Positions 53,708 to 61,919 are shown, counted from the stretch's first letter. The stretch: DNA of 64,000 nt from Microbacteriaceae bacterium (GCA_009780695.1 WQZN01000012.1:1-64000); one strand, 5' to 3'. Numbers and translations: made by a program. Notes: generated by a model not told the origin, from the letters alone.

Positions 53708-56215
53708 ATGATCGGCATCGTCGTCGTGTCCCACAGCCCTGCGCTCGCGCGGGCGGCCGTCGAGCTCGCGGCGCAGATGGCCGGCGACTCGGGCCTCGCG
53801 GTCGAGGTCGCGGCCGGCGGCCCGGACGGCGGGCTCGGCACGGATGCCACGGCTGTGGCATCCGCCATCGACGCGGTCGCCACGCCCGAGGGCGTGCTCG
53901 TGTTCGTCGACCTCGGCTCCGCGATCCTGAGCGCGGACCTCGCGCTTGAGCTGCGGATGTCCGATGCGCCCGTGCGCGTCACCTCCGCCCCGCTCGTCGA
54001 GGGTCTCGTCGCCGCGGTCGTCGCGGCTGCCGGGGGAGCGGCGCTAGAGGTCGTCGCTGCCGAGGCCGAGCGCGCCCTCGCGCCGAAGCGCGAGCAGCTC
54101 GACGGCGGTGCTGAGGCCGCGGCGGCTGCACCGGTCGTCGAGGTCGCCCCCGCCCGCATGGCGGCGACCGTCGTGATCGCCAATGCCGCGGGCATCCACG
54201 CGCGCCCGGCCGCCGCGCTCGCCGCGGCCAGCGCGGGCTTCGATGCGACGGTCTCGCTGCGCAACCTGCGCACCGGTGCGGTCGTCGAGGACGCCGCGAG
54301 CATGAGCTCTGTGCTGCTGCTCGGTGCGCGCTTCCGCGATGAGATCGAGATCGGTGCAACGGGTGCACAGGCACAGGCCGCGGTGCGGCACGTGGAAGAG
54401 CTGATCACGGCTGGATTCGGCGAGGAGATCGTCGCAGCGCCCGCCATCGAGGGGCCGGTCGATACACCGATCGTTGAACCGCAGCCGGCCGCTGCACCCG
54501 CAGCGCCGCCGGTCTTCGCCCCGCACCTCGAGCTCTTCGCGCCCGGCGACCTCGCGCTCAGCCCGGGCAGCGCCGTCGGCCCGGTCGTCCGCATGCCGGA
54601 ACCGGGCCGCGAGCCGCGGGCCGACCGGGTCATCGCGACGGCGCGGCGCGAGGCAGCGGCCGCGACCCTTGCCCCGGCCTTCGCCGCCGTGCGCGCGAGC
54701 CTCGAAGCTCGCGTGCGCCGTCTCGGCGACGCGCGCTACACGGCCGCGCGCGAGGTGCTCGAGGCCACCGCGGCCCTCGCCGCCGACGCCGCGTTGATCA
54801 CCGACGCGCAGATGGCCGTGTTCACGAAGGGGCGCACGCCCGAGCGCGCCGTGTGGGACGCCCTCGGCGCTTTCGCCGATCGTCTCGCCGAGGGCGACCT
54901 CGCCGAGCGCGCGGCCGATGTGCGCGACCTGCGCGCCCGGGTCGTGGCGCAGCTGCGGGGCAGGCCGGCGCCCGGCGTCCCCGACCTCGACACGCCCTTC
55001 GTGCTCGTCGCGCGCGAGCTCGCGCCGGCCGATGCCGCGCTGCTCGGCACGACCGGTTGCGTCGCGCTCGTCACGGCGGCGGGCGGACCGACCTCGCACA
55101 CGGCGATCCTGGCGCGGGCGCTCGGCGTGCCCGCCGTCGTGTCGGAGCGTGCGCTCGAGGTCGCCGAGGGGCAGACCGTGCTCGTGGACGGCACCGCCGG
55201 CGAGGTGGTCGTCGAGCCCGACGCGGAGCGGGTGGCCCAGGCATCCGCGCGCCCCCTCGCCCCGCCCTTCGACGGCGCGGGCACGACGGCCGACGGCCAC
55301 AGCGTGCGGCTGCGCGCGAACGTCGCCTCGGGGGCCGAGGCGGTCGAGGCCGCGGCGGCGCGCGCCGAGGGCGTCGGACTGTTCCGCACCGAGCTCGTGT
55401 TCCTCGACCGCCAGCTCGCGCCCGCGCTCGACGAGCAGATCGCGGCCTACCGCCCGGTGCTCGAGGCGTTCCCCGGGCGCGTCGTCGTGGTGCGCACGCT
55501 CGACGCCGGCGCCGACAAGCCGCTCGCCTTCGTGCCGCGCGGCGCCGAGTCGAACCCGGCGCTCGGCGTGCGCGGCATCCGCACGGCCCGTACGGCGCCC
55601 GCGCTGCTCGACGAGCAGCTGCGCGCGATCGCGATGGCGGCGGGGGATGCCCGTGCCGAGGTGCACGTGATGGCGCCGATGATCTCGACGCCGACCGAGG
55701 CGCGCGCCTTCGCCGCTGCGGCCCGCGCGCACGGCCTCGGTCAGAACGATCCCGCGCGCCCCGGCTTCGGCAAGGTCGGCGTGATGATCGAGACGCCGGC
55801 CGCGGCGCTGTGCGCGGCCGAGCTGCTCGCCGAACTCGACTTCGTCAGCGTCGGCACGAACGACCTCGCGCAGTACGCCCTCGCGGCCGACCGCGAGCTC
55901 GCGACGCTCGCCGAGCTCAACGACCCGTGGCAGCCCGCGGTGCTCAGGCTGATCGGCATGGTCGGTGCGGCCGGGGTCGCGGCCGGCAAGCCCGTCGGCA
56001 TCTGCGGCGAGGCCGCGGCCGACCCGAGCCTCGCGCCCGTGCTCGTCGGGCTCGGCGCCACGAGCCTGTCGGTGTCGCCCCGCGCGCTCGACGCCGTGGC
56101 CGCGGGCTTGCGCGCCGTGACGCATGCGCAGTGCGTGGCGGCAGCGGATGCCGCGGCCGGGGCATCCTCGGCGCTCGCCGCCCGCGCCGCCGCGCGCGAG
56201 GTGCTCGCGGGCTGA
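53708..56215 (+). CDS. dhaM: DhaM-HPr-Enzyme I fusion (multiphosphoryl transfer protein)
   Basis: Phosphotransfer protein of 835 residues. The order is a DhaM EIIA domain (about 1-130, phospho-His9 in VVSHSPAL), an HPr domain (about 150-240, His164 in GIHARPAA) and a complete Enzyme I (about 265-835). The phosphohistidine His464 lies in GGPTSHTAI. The C-terminal PEP-binding half is intact (GVGLFRTELVFLD, DKPLAF, VSVGTNDLAQYALAADR, GICGEAAADP). Phosphate thus passes from PEP to DhaL-ADP inside one chain, without general PTS proteins. E. coli DhaM has only part of Enzyme I. It follows dhaL by seven bases. Confidence 0.94.
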   Translation: MIGIVVVSHSPALARAAVELAAQMAGDSGLAVEVAAGGPDGGLGTDATAVASAIDAVATPEGVLVFVDLGSAILSADLALELRMSDAPVRVTSAPLVEGLVAAVVAAAGGAALEVVAAEAERALAPKREQLDGGAEAAAAAPVVEVAPARMAATVVIANAAGIHARPAAALAAASAGFDATVSLRNLRTGAVVEDAASMSSVLLLGARFRDEIEIGATGAQAQAAVRHVEELITAGFGEEIVAAPAIEGPVDTPIVEPQPAAAPAAPPVFAPHLELFAPGDLALSPGSAVGPVVRMPEPGREPRADRVIATARREAAAATLAPAFAAVRASLEARVRRLGDARYTAAREVLEATAALAADAALITDAQMAVFTKGRTPERAVWDALGAFADRLAEGDLAERAADVRDLRARVVAQLRGRPAPGVPDLDTPFVLVARELAPADAALLGTTGCVALVTAAGGPTSHTAILARALGVPAVVSERALEVAEGQTVLVDGTAGEVVVEPDAERVAQASARPLAPPFDGAGTTADGHSVRLRANVASGAEAVEAAAARAEGVGLFRTELVFLDRQLAPALDEQIAAYRPVLEAFPGRVVVVRTLDAGADKPLAFVPRGAESNPALGVRGIRTARTAPALLDEQLRAIAMAAGDARAEVHVMAPMISTPTEARAFAAAARAHGLGQNDPARPGFGKVGVMIETPAAALCAAELLAELDFVSVGTNDLAQYALAADRELATLAELNDPWQPAVLRLIGMVGAAGVAAGKPVGICGEAAADPSLAPVLVGLGATSLSVSPRALDAVAAGLRAVTHAQCVAAADAAAGASSALAARAAAREVLAG

Positions 56216-56278
56216 TCTCGGCTGCGGCCTGGGGCACCCGCGGCTCACCCGCACCCGCGGCAACGAGTGTTCCCCTTC

Positions 56279-56337
56279 CGGACAGATGTTGCCGCTGCGG
56301 CAGACGCACATGTCCGTAGCGGCAACACGTTGCCGCT
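56279..56337. repeat. Inverted-repeat cluster after dhaM (possible pseudoknot or terminator)
   Basis: TGTTGCCGCT (56287-56296) pairs with AGCGGCAACA (56318-56327), which can also pair with GTTGCCGCT (56329-56337). CGGACA (56279-56284) pairs with TGTCCG (56311-56316) inside the first loop. It lies between dhaM and a convergent pseudogene, so termination is the simplest role. Confidence 0.6.
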
Positions 56338-56615
56338 AGTGGGACTCGCCGTCAGCGCTCAGGTCGAAAGGCAGGCCGAGCTCCTCCCGCAATTTCAAGG
56401 CATAGGGCGTCCTCCGGCGACAGAGCGTAGACGTTCTCCACATGCGCGCGGGGCATCACGAGGACCGCACCGGGGTTGCCTGGCCACCACTTCGGGGCCA
56501 CCTGCGCGAAGGCTCGATCCGTGACCGCCACGACATCCGAGGGCAGATTCAGCTCACGGAGCTGCCGGCCACAAACGAGCGCGCTTGTGTGCCGGTGAAC
56601 CGACAACTGCGTCAC
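56336..56615 (-). pseudogene. HIT-family protein, internally deleted and frameshifted
   Basis: The N-terminal half of a HIT (histidine triad) protein is clear: VVAVTDRAFAQVAPKWW followed by PGNPGAVLVMPRAHVENVYALSPED. The frame then runs into a stop at 56352. In the neighbouring frame the normal C-terminus of such proteins follows directly (PYALKLREELG), ending at 56336. The middle of the domain, including the H-x-H-x-H active site, is missing. A deletion that was not a multiple of three explains this. The product would be inactive as a nucleotide hydrolase. It lies 16 bases downstream of the AAA kinase gene. Confidence 0.7.
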
Positions 56616-56631
56616 GTCGTAAAAGACACCT

Positions 56632-57210
56632 CTACGCGGGCAGCAGTGCAGAAAGCTCGTCCATCAGTCTCGTCCGGCTTTCGGGGTTCTCCGACGCATA
56701 CTTGAGCGTCGGCCCGCTCAGGCTCAGCGTCTCGGTTCGCCCGTCATTCAAGGACGCGCGGAACTCGTCGAGCGATTCCGCGTCGCCGTGGCCCGGATGT
56801 CTGGTGCCGTCGGTCGCACGACGGCGGTACCGCCGCAGCAGCTCATCCGGCGATGCGGTGCAGTGCACCTGCACCGCCGTGAAGCCGTACCTGCTCTGCC
56901 AGCGCTGGAACTTCGCCTCCTCGAACTCAGCGCTGTAGGCGGCATCGACGACGAAGGGCAGACCCGTGCGCAACTGCAGTTCGATGACGTGATCGAGCAG
57001 CGCGAACGATGCCCGGCCGAGCTTGACCGACCAGGCGCGGTCGCCGACGCCGAGGGAATCGAACAGGATCTCCTTCAGGGCATCCTTCGACACCAGCGGC
57101 AGGCTCCAGCGCCGGGCGATCTCGGCGCTGATCGTCGACTTGCCCGATGCCGGCCGCCCGAGCACCAGGACGACGTACGGAGTTCCCGGTGCGAGCGGTT
57201 CGACAGGCAT
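56632..57210 (-). CDS. AAA-type P-loop kinase (zeta-toxin/chloramphenicol phosphotransferase-like)
   Basis: ATP-binding protein of 192 residues. Walker A is LGRPASGKST near residue 18, and SKDALKEILFDSLG is typical of small-molecule or nucleotide kinases. A long helical stretch with basic residues (DELLRRYRRRATDGTRHPGHGD) resembles the lid region. The substrate is unknown. It follows the GrpB-like gene and precedes the HIT pseudogene on the same strand. Confidence 0.85.
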   Translation of the reverse strand: MPVEPLAPGTPYVVLVLGRPASGKSTISAEIARRWSLPLVSKDALKEILFDSLGVGDRAWSVKLGRASFALLDHVIELQLRTGLPFVVDAAYSAEFEEAKFQRWQSRYGFTAVQVHCTASPDELLRRYRRRATDGTRHPGHGDAESLDEFRASLNDGRTETLSLSGPTLKYASENPESRTRLMDELSALLPA

Positions 57211-57236
57211 ATTCAGGTTCTCACAAGCCCGCGGCG

Positions 57237-57875
57237 CTACTGCAGGAACCCCGCGGCCGCGAACGCGCGGGCGTAGATCTCGCGGATCACGGCCTGCTTG
57301 CGGGCGTTGTACTCCATGACCGCCTCGTTGCCGGCGGTGGAGGCGGCTGCGGCCTCGCGCTTGGCCGCGGCGTAGAGCTCGCGGTCCGCGGTGTCGGCGC
57401 GCAGCCAGTCCCGGAACACGAGGTGCTTCACCGGTTCGGGGCTGTCGGGCCCGAAGACATGGATGTTGGCCGCGGGGCCGCCGTCGGTCGGGGGAACACC
57501 GTCGTCGGCCCGGCGGCCGCCGCGGAGCATCCGATGCTCGTGCCACCACGGTTCGCGCACGGTCAGCACGAACCCGGCTGCTTCCAACTGCGGCAGCCAC
57601 GCCCGCTCGTCCGCAGGGTCGGCGACCGTGACATCCACATCGATCACCGGCTTGGCCGGCAGGCCGACGACCGACGTCGACCCGACGTGGTCGATGCGCA
57701 GCGCCCGGGTGCGCAAGAGCCTGAACAGGCGCTCGCGAAGCCGCTCGGCCTGCTGCGGCCAGCGCGAGTCGTACTCGACCATCGCGATGGGCGCGCGCGT
57801 CGGCTCGACGACCCACGGGTTCGCCCCGGGCGGGCGCTCGTTGACGAAGCTCAGGATCTGCTCGCGGGTCGGCAC
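57237..57875 (-). CDS. GrpB/UPF0157-family nucleotidyltransferase-like protein
   Basis: Protein of 212 residues with the GrpB fold. The signature is IDHVGSTSVVGLPAKPVIDVDVTV, with the paired Asp residues of a nucleotidyltransferase active site. HEHRMLRG and LVFRDWLRADTADRELYAAAKREAA follow. Members are often fused to or next to kinases, as here; the substrate is unknown. GTG 57875 follows a TAGGCT box by six bases. Confidence 0.88.
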   Translation of the reverse strand: MPTREQILSFVNERPPGANPWVVEPTRAPIAMVEYDSRWPQQAERLRERLFRLLRTRALRIDHVGSTSVVGLPAKPVIDVDVTVADPADERAWLPQLEAAGFVLTVREPWWHEHRMLRGGRRADDGVPPTDGGPAANIHVFGPDSPEPVKHLVFRDWLRADTADRELYAAAKREAAAASTAGNEAVMEYNARKQAVIREIYARAFAAAGFLQ

Positions 57876-57881
57876 CGGGGG

Positions 57882-57887
57882 AGCCTA
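57882..57887 (-). promoter_or_regulatory. -10 box of a leaderless promoter (TAGGCT)
   Basis: TAGGCT on the minus strand, six bases before the GTG of the GrpB-like gene. Confidence 0.5.
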
Positions 57888-57957
57888 TCGGGGGAGGGGT
57901 CTCTCCGGCGGCTCGACCGGTGCTCTCGATCGCGAACTTCATTGAGTACTTCCGATT

Positions 57958-57972
57958 GTCAATAGTATTGAC
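57958..57972. promoter_or_regulatory. HigBA operator candidate
   Basis: Perfect palindrome GTCAAT-AGT-ATTGAC, 20 bases before the higB ATG. HigA antitoxins usually repress their own operon at such a site. Confidence 0.6.
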
Positions 57973-57991
57973 TCGCGTTATTATTGGAGGG

Positions 57992-58273
57992 ATGATCCAG
58001 TCGTTCGCGGACGAGTCGACGCGCAAGGTCTGGGAGCGCGAGCATGTTCGGCGGCTCGGCCCCGATCTCCAGCGAATGGCGCAGAAGAAGCTGCGCCTGC
58101 TCAATGCGGCCGACACGATCAACGACCTGCGCGTTCCGCCGGGAAACCGCTTGGAGAAACTGTCCGGCGATCGCGAAGGTCAGTATTCGATTCGCATCAA
58201 CGACCAATTTCGAATCTGCTTCATCTGGACGAACGCCGGCCCCGCCGACGTTCAGATCATCGACTACCACTGA
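57992..58273 (+). CDS. higB: HigB-type toxin (RelE superfamily)
   Basis: Toxin of 93 residues that cleaves mRNA on the ribosome. The family pattern is RKLRLLNAADTINDLRVPPGNRLEKLSGDREGQYSIRINDQFRICF, ending IIDYH. GGAGG sits immediately before the ATG, so spacing is short. An open frame from 57920 is not supported. It precedes higA, the order typical of HigBA systems. Confidence 0.93.
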   Translation: MIQSFADESTRKVWEREHVRRLGPDLQRMAQKKLRLLNAADTINDLRVPPGNRLEKLSGDREGQYSIRINDQFRICFIWTNAGPADVQIIDYH

Positions 58274-58286
58274 GGAGGCACCCCTG

Positions 58287-58583
58287 ATGACGAAGGCGCA
58301 CGACCCGATCACACCGGGTGAGATTCTCCAGACCGAGTTCCTGGAGCCGTTGGGTATCACCGCCTACCGGCTGGCCCAGGCCACGGGCCTCCCGCAGACC
58401 CGCTTGAGCGAGATCATCCGCGGCAAGCGACGCATCACCACTGACACCGCACTGCGTCTTTCCCGAGCGTTCGGCCTCTCCGAGCGGTACTGGCTCAACA
58501 TCCAGACCGACTACGACATCGAGCTCGAACGCGATGAACACGCCGCCGAGCTGGCGCGGGTCGAGCGGCTCATCTCCGCCTGA
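58287..58583 (+). CDS. higA: HigA-type antitoxin (XRE family)
   Basis: Antitoxin and autorepressor of 98 residues. The family start PGEILQTEFLEPLGITAYRLAQATGLPQTRLSEIIRGKRRITTDTALRLSRAFG includes the helix-turn-helix, followed by a short tail that masks HigB. GAGGAGG precedes the ATG at 58287, and the gap from higB is 13 bases. This is a complete, apparently intact toxin-antitoxin pair. Confidence 0.94.
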   Translation: MTKAHDPITPGEILQTEFLEPLGITAYRLAQATGLPQTRLSEIIRGKRRITTDTALRLSRAFGLSERYWLNIQTDYDIELERDEHAAELARVERLISA

Positions 58584-58610
58584 GGCAACGGGAGCGCGGA
58601 TGCCGCCGCT

Positions 58611-59510
58611 TCACCCGAGGAGCGCCTGCTCCATGCCTTCGCGCCCCATGCGCGCCATGGCCCCGGACCCGTCGCTCGCGGCGAAGGCCGAGCTCGCCAT
58701 CGTCACGGCCCACGCGCGGGCCCGAGCCCAGAGCGCGTCGTCGATCGGGTGCTGCGCGGCATCCGCATAGCGCGCCCTGAACTCGGCGCGGCCGGCCGGT
58801 GTGAAGTGCAGCCATGCGGCGGCGAGGTCGGTCGCGGGGTCGCCCGCCGTCACGTCGCCGAAGTCGACGACCGTGGCGAGCGCGCCGGATGCCGCGACGA
58901 CCACGTTGCCCGGGTGCGGGTCCCCGTGCAGCCAGAGCGGCGCTCTCGCCCACACCGGCGCCGCGAGACCGGCGTCCCAGACGGCGGTCAGCGCCGAGAG
59001 CTCGGTGGCCGGCATCCGACCCGCCATGCCCGCGAGACGCGCGAGCACCGCGCTCGTCCGCGAGGCGAGCGGCACGCCGCGCACGGGGTTGACGGGGGCG
59101 TCGACGGATGCCGGCACGTGCAGCGCCGCGAGGAACTCGGCCAGCTGCGCCGCGTAGGCGTCGCGCGCGGCAGGCGCGAGGTGCGCCCCCGGCTCGCCCT
59201 CGACCCACGGGATGACCGACCACGCGAACGGGAAGTCCGGCCCCGGCTGCCCCTCGGCGACCGGCACGGGCAGCGGCAGCTCGACGAGCCACTGCAGCAG
59301 CGGCAGGCAGCGCTGCTCGTGCTCGATGAGCCGCGCGGCGACCTCGCGGCGCGGCATCCTGATCGCCAGCCGGCTGCCGAGACGGAAGAGCGCATTGTCC
59401 CAGCCCTGCGCGACGAGCGCGACCTCGCCCGCGAGCTCGGGGAACTGCGCCGCCACGAGGCGGGCGGCGAGGTCTTGATCGACGGCTATGTCGGCGTGCG
59501 GGATGTCCAC
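58611..59510 (-). CDS. Aminoglycoside-phosphotransferase-fold protein
   Basis: Kinase-like protein of 299 residues. The catalytic loop LHGDPHPGNVVV carries the Asp and Asn residues, and VDFGDVTAGDPATDLA holds the magnesium-binding DFG-like motif. An N-terminal nucleotide-binding lobe is present (LFRLGSRLAIRMPRREVAARL). The GTG at 59510 is preceded by GGAG at good spacing; the frame extends to 59543 but has no signal there. Substrates may be an antibiotic, homoserine-like or other small molecule. Confidence 0.88.
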   Translation of the reverse strand: MDIPHADIAVDQDLAARLVAAQFPELAGEVALVAQGWDNALFRLGSRLAIRMPRREVAARLIEHEQRCLPLLQWLVELPLPVPVAEGQPGPDFPFAWSVIPWVEGEPGAHLAPAARDAYAAQLAEFLAALHVPASVDAPVNPVRGVPLASRTSAVLARLAGMAGRMPATELSALTAVWDAGLAAPVWARAPLWLHGDPHPGNVVVAASGALATVVDFGDVTAGDPATDLAAAWLHFTPAGRAEFRARYADAAQHPIDDALWARARAWAVTMASSAFAASDGSGAMARMGREGMEQALLG

Positions 59511-59579
59511 GGGGTCTCCATAGGATTCACATCGGCTCGCCATGGCCGGGTCTCGGGCACGGGGTCTGTCATTGCTGAC

Positions 59580-60980
59580 ATGAGCGAGATCAACGGTAAT
59601 GGGCAGCAGTCTTCAGGGGCGCCGGCGGCACCCGTTCCGCCGCAGCGCGAGTACTTCACGAAGCGGCAGACGCTCCTCGTCGGGGCCTCGACCGTCGTCG
59701 CCGCGTGCCTCGGCGTCGGCGGCGTGTTCGCGGTGCAGGATGCCTTCAGCATCGCGCGCTCCCTCGTCGGGGTGCACCAGACCACCGGTCAGAGCGTCGT
59801 CGGGCTCGGGGGCGGTTCGGGCTCGGCCGGCAGCGGCTACGGTTCCGGGTCGAGCAGCGGCTACGGCTACTCGGGCGGTTTCGGCGGCTCGAGCGGCCTC
59901 GGCTCGAACGGGTCGTACGGCTACGGCGGCGGCTCGGGCTCGTACGGCGGGAGTTCGGGTGGCTCCGGCAGCTCGGGCTCGCAGACCTCCGACGCCGTCA
60001 CCGGCACGGCCGCGACCGCGGCCCAGTCGAAGGGCATCGTGCTCATCGACACGCAGCTCGGCTACCAGAACGCCGAGGCGGCGGGCACGGGCATCGTGCT
60101 CAGCTCGTCGGGCGAGATCCTCACCAACAACCACGTGATCGAGGGCGCGACGTCCATCAAGGTCGAGGTCGTCTCGACCGGCAAGACCTATACCGCGAAG
60201 GTCGTGGGCGACGACGCCACGCACGACATCGCCGTGTTGCAGTTGCAGGGGGCATCCGGCCTCACGAAGGCGTCGCTCGACGCGGCGCACACGGTCTCGA
60301 CGGGCGATTCCGTGACGGGCGTCGGCAACGCCGAGGGGGCGGGCTCGCTCGCCGCCGCGACCGGATCCGTCACCGGCCTCGGCCAGAGCATCACGACGCA
60401 GGCCGAGAGTTCGTCGCCCTCCGAGTCGCTCACCGGACTCATCGAGACGAACGCCGCCATCCAGCCGGGCGACTCGGGCGGCCCGCTCTACGACGCGGCG
60501 GGCAAGATCGTCGGCGTGGATGTCGCGGCGTCGGCATCCGGCGCGGCCGACTCCTACGCCATCCCGCTGAAGACCGCACTGTCGATCGCGAAGCAGATCG
60601 AGTCGGGCACGGCCTCGAGCGACGTGCAGCTCGGTTACCCGGCGTTCCTGGGCGTCGAGCTGTCGGCGACCGGGGATGCCGCGGGCAACGGATTCGGCGG
60701 CGGCCAGTTCGGCGGCGCCGGCTCGACGGGCTCGACCGGTTCGACGACCTCCGGCGCGACGATCGCCGGGGTCACGGCGAGCGGCCCGGCCGAGCAGGCC
60801 GGCCTCACCGCCGGCGACACCATCACGGCGGTCGACGGTCAGACCGTCGCCTCGGCCACCGAGCTGCAGACGGCGCTCAAGGCGCACCGGCCCGGCGACA
60901 CCGTGAAGGTCTCGTGGACCGACGCGAACGGCGCCGCGCACGAGGCATCCATCACCCTCACGCAGGGCCCGGCCGCCTAG
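59580..60980 (+). CDS. HtrA/DegP-like serine protease (S1C) with PDZ domain
   Basis: Membrane-anchored protease of 466 residues. A membrane segment (LLVGASTVVAACLGVGGVFAVQ, about residues 31-52) follows a short cytoplasmic tail. Then comes a long Gly/Ser/Tyr-rich linker of about 60 residues (about 75-135). The trypsin-like domain shows His185 (NNHVI), Asp216 (HDIAVL) and Ser299 (GDSGGPL). A PDZ domain (about 370-460) follows, with a second Gly/Ser-rich spacer before it. It acts outside the membrane in protein quality control. The ATG at 59580 is in-frame with a much longer upstream frame that is only antisense. Confidence 0.93.
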   Translation: MSEINGNGQQSSGAPAAPVPPQREYFTKRQTLLVGASTVVAACLGVGGVFAVQDAFSIARSLVGVHQTTGQSVVGLGGGSGSAGSGYGSGSSSGYGYSGGFGGSSGLGSNGSYGYGGGSGSYGGSSGGSGSSGSQTSDAVTGTAATAAQSKGIVLIDTQLGYQNAEAAGTGIVLSSSGEILTNNHVIEGATSIKVEVVSTGKTYTAKVVGDDATHDIAVLQLQGASGLTKASLDAAHTVSTGDSVTGVGNAEGAGSLAAATGSVTGLGQSITTQAESSSPSESLTGLIETNAAIQPGDSGGPLYDAAGKIVGVDVAASASGAADSYAIPLKTALSIAKQIESGTASSDVQLGYPAFLGVELSATGDAAGNGFGGGQFGGAGSTGSTGSTTSGATIAGVTASGPAEQAGLTAGDTITAVDGQTVASATELQTALKAHRPGDTVKVSWTDANGAAHEASITLTQGPAA

Positions 60981-60998
60981 CCGGCCGCGACGATTCGA

Positions 60999-61061
60999 CG
61001 GAAACGGGTCGATAGGGCGGAGCGAACCCCTCGGGGTCTCCGCACTATCGACCCGTTTCCG
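60999..61061. terminator. Long nested bidirectional hairpin
   Basis: Three perfect nested stems: 17 base pairs (60999-61015 with 61045-61061), six base pairs (61017-61022 with 61038-61043) and five base pairs (ACCCC-TC-GGGGT). It lies between the convergent htrA-like and MerR genes. Confidence 0.8.
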
Positions 61062-61066
61062 CGCGT

Positions 61067-61846
61067 TCAGCCGATGTAGTGCTCGAGCGCCGCGCGCACG
61101 AACTCCGCCCCCGCCGTGCCGCCGTAGTTGGCGGCGAAGCGCTCGTCGGCGACGTACATCGCGGCGAGGCCGAGCACGTAGGCACGCAACGCCTCGGGGT
61201 CGCCCGAGGCGGCGGGCGTGCCGGGCACACTGCGCAGCCAGTCCACGTGCGCCGCCGCGAGCGCTTGCGCCTCGGGGGCCGTCGGCGAGGCATCCGCCCG
61301 CGCCAGCTCGACCCACGCCTCATTGCGCTCGATCTGCTCGCGCTTCAGCTGCTGCTTCTCGGCGGGGGTCTTCGACTCCCACCACGCGGTGCTGCGGGCG
61401 TAGGCGTCGGCGCCCCAGCGCCGCTCGACCTCGTCCTTGTACTGCGTGTGGTCGAAGCCGTCGAACATCTCGGTCATGTCGGGTTCCTCTCCTGCTCTGA
61501 TGGCGGCGAGCGTGCGGCGCACGGACTCGCGTTGACGGGCGAGGCGATCCTGCTCGGCGCCGAGGCGCTCGATCTGCTCCTCGAGCGCCGTCTCGATGTC
61601 GGTGTGCCGGTCGAGCACCTCGGCGATGCGCGGCAGCGACAGCCCGAGCTGGCGCAGCACGAGGATGCGCTGCAGCCGCACGAGGCCCGCGCCGTCGTAG
61701 TAGCGGTAGCCGTTCTCGCCGATGCGCGCGGGCGTGAGGATGCCGAGATCGCCGTAGTGCCGCAGCGTGCGGCTCGTCGTGCCGGTCATCGCGGCGACCG
61801 CGGTGATCGGCCACTCGGCCGGGGTCCTGCTGCTCGTCTCGCTCAC
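61067..61846 (-). CDS. MerR regulator with TipAS-type antibiotic-binding domain
   Basis: Regulator of 259 residues. The MerR winged helix (MTGTTSRTLRHYGDLGILTPARIGENGYRYYD) is followed by the coiled dimerisation helix. Its C-terminal domain matches TipAS (MFDGFDHTQYKDEVERRWGADAY, NYGGTAGAEFVRAALEHYI). In Streptomyces TipA binds thiopeptide antibiotics and switches on resistance genes. The GTG at 61846 is seven bases after TACCGT. It is divergent from a phosphotransferase-fold gene across a palindrome. Confidence 0.9.
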   Translation of the reverse strand: MSETSSRTPAEWPITAVAAMTGTTSRTLRHYGDLGILTPARIGENGYRYYDGAGLVRLQRILVLRQLGLSLPRIAEVLDRHTDIETALEEQIERLGAEQDRLARQRESVRRTLAAIRAGEEPDMTEMFDGFDHTQYKDEVERRWGADAYARSTAWWESKTPAEKQQLKREQIERNEAWVELARADASPTAPEAQALAAAHVDWLRSVPGTPAASGDPEALRAYVLGLAAMYVADERFAANYGGTAGAEFVRAALEHYIG

Positions 61847-61853
61847 AGAAGCG

Positions 61854-61859
61854 ACGGTA
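61854..61859 (-). promoter_or_regulatory. -10 box of a leaderless promoter (TACCGT)
   Basis: TACCGT on the minus strand, seven bases before the MerR GTG. Confidence 0.5.
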
Positions 61860-61863
61860 GGCG

Positions 61864-61878
61864 TTGACGTTGCGTCAA
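61864..61878. promoter_or_regulatory. MerR operator candidate
   Basis: Perfect inverted repeat TTGACG-TTG-CGTCAA between the divergent MerR and phosphotransferase genes, upstream of both starts. Confidence 0.55.
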
Positions 61879-61919
61879 TGTCAAGCGGGTGGGGGATGTC
61901 GCGCGGGATAGTGTCGAGC

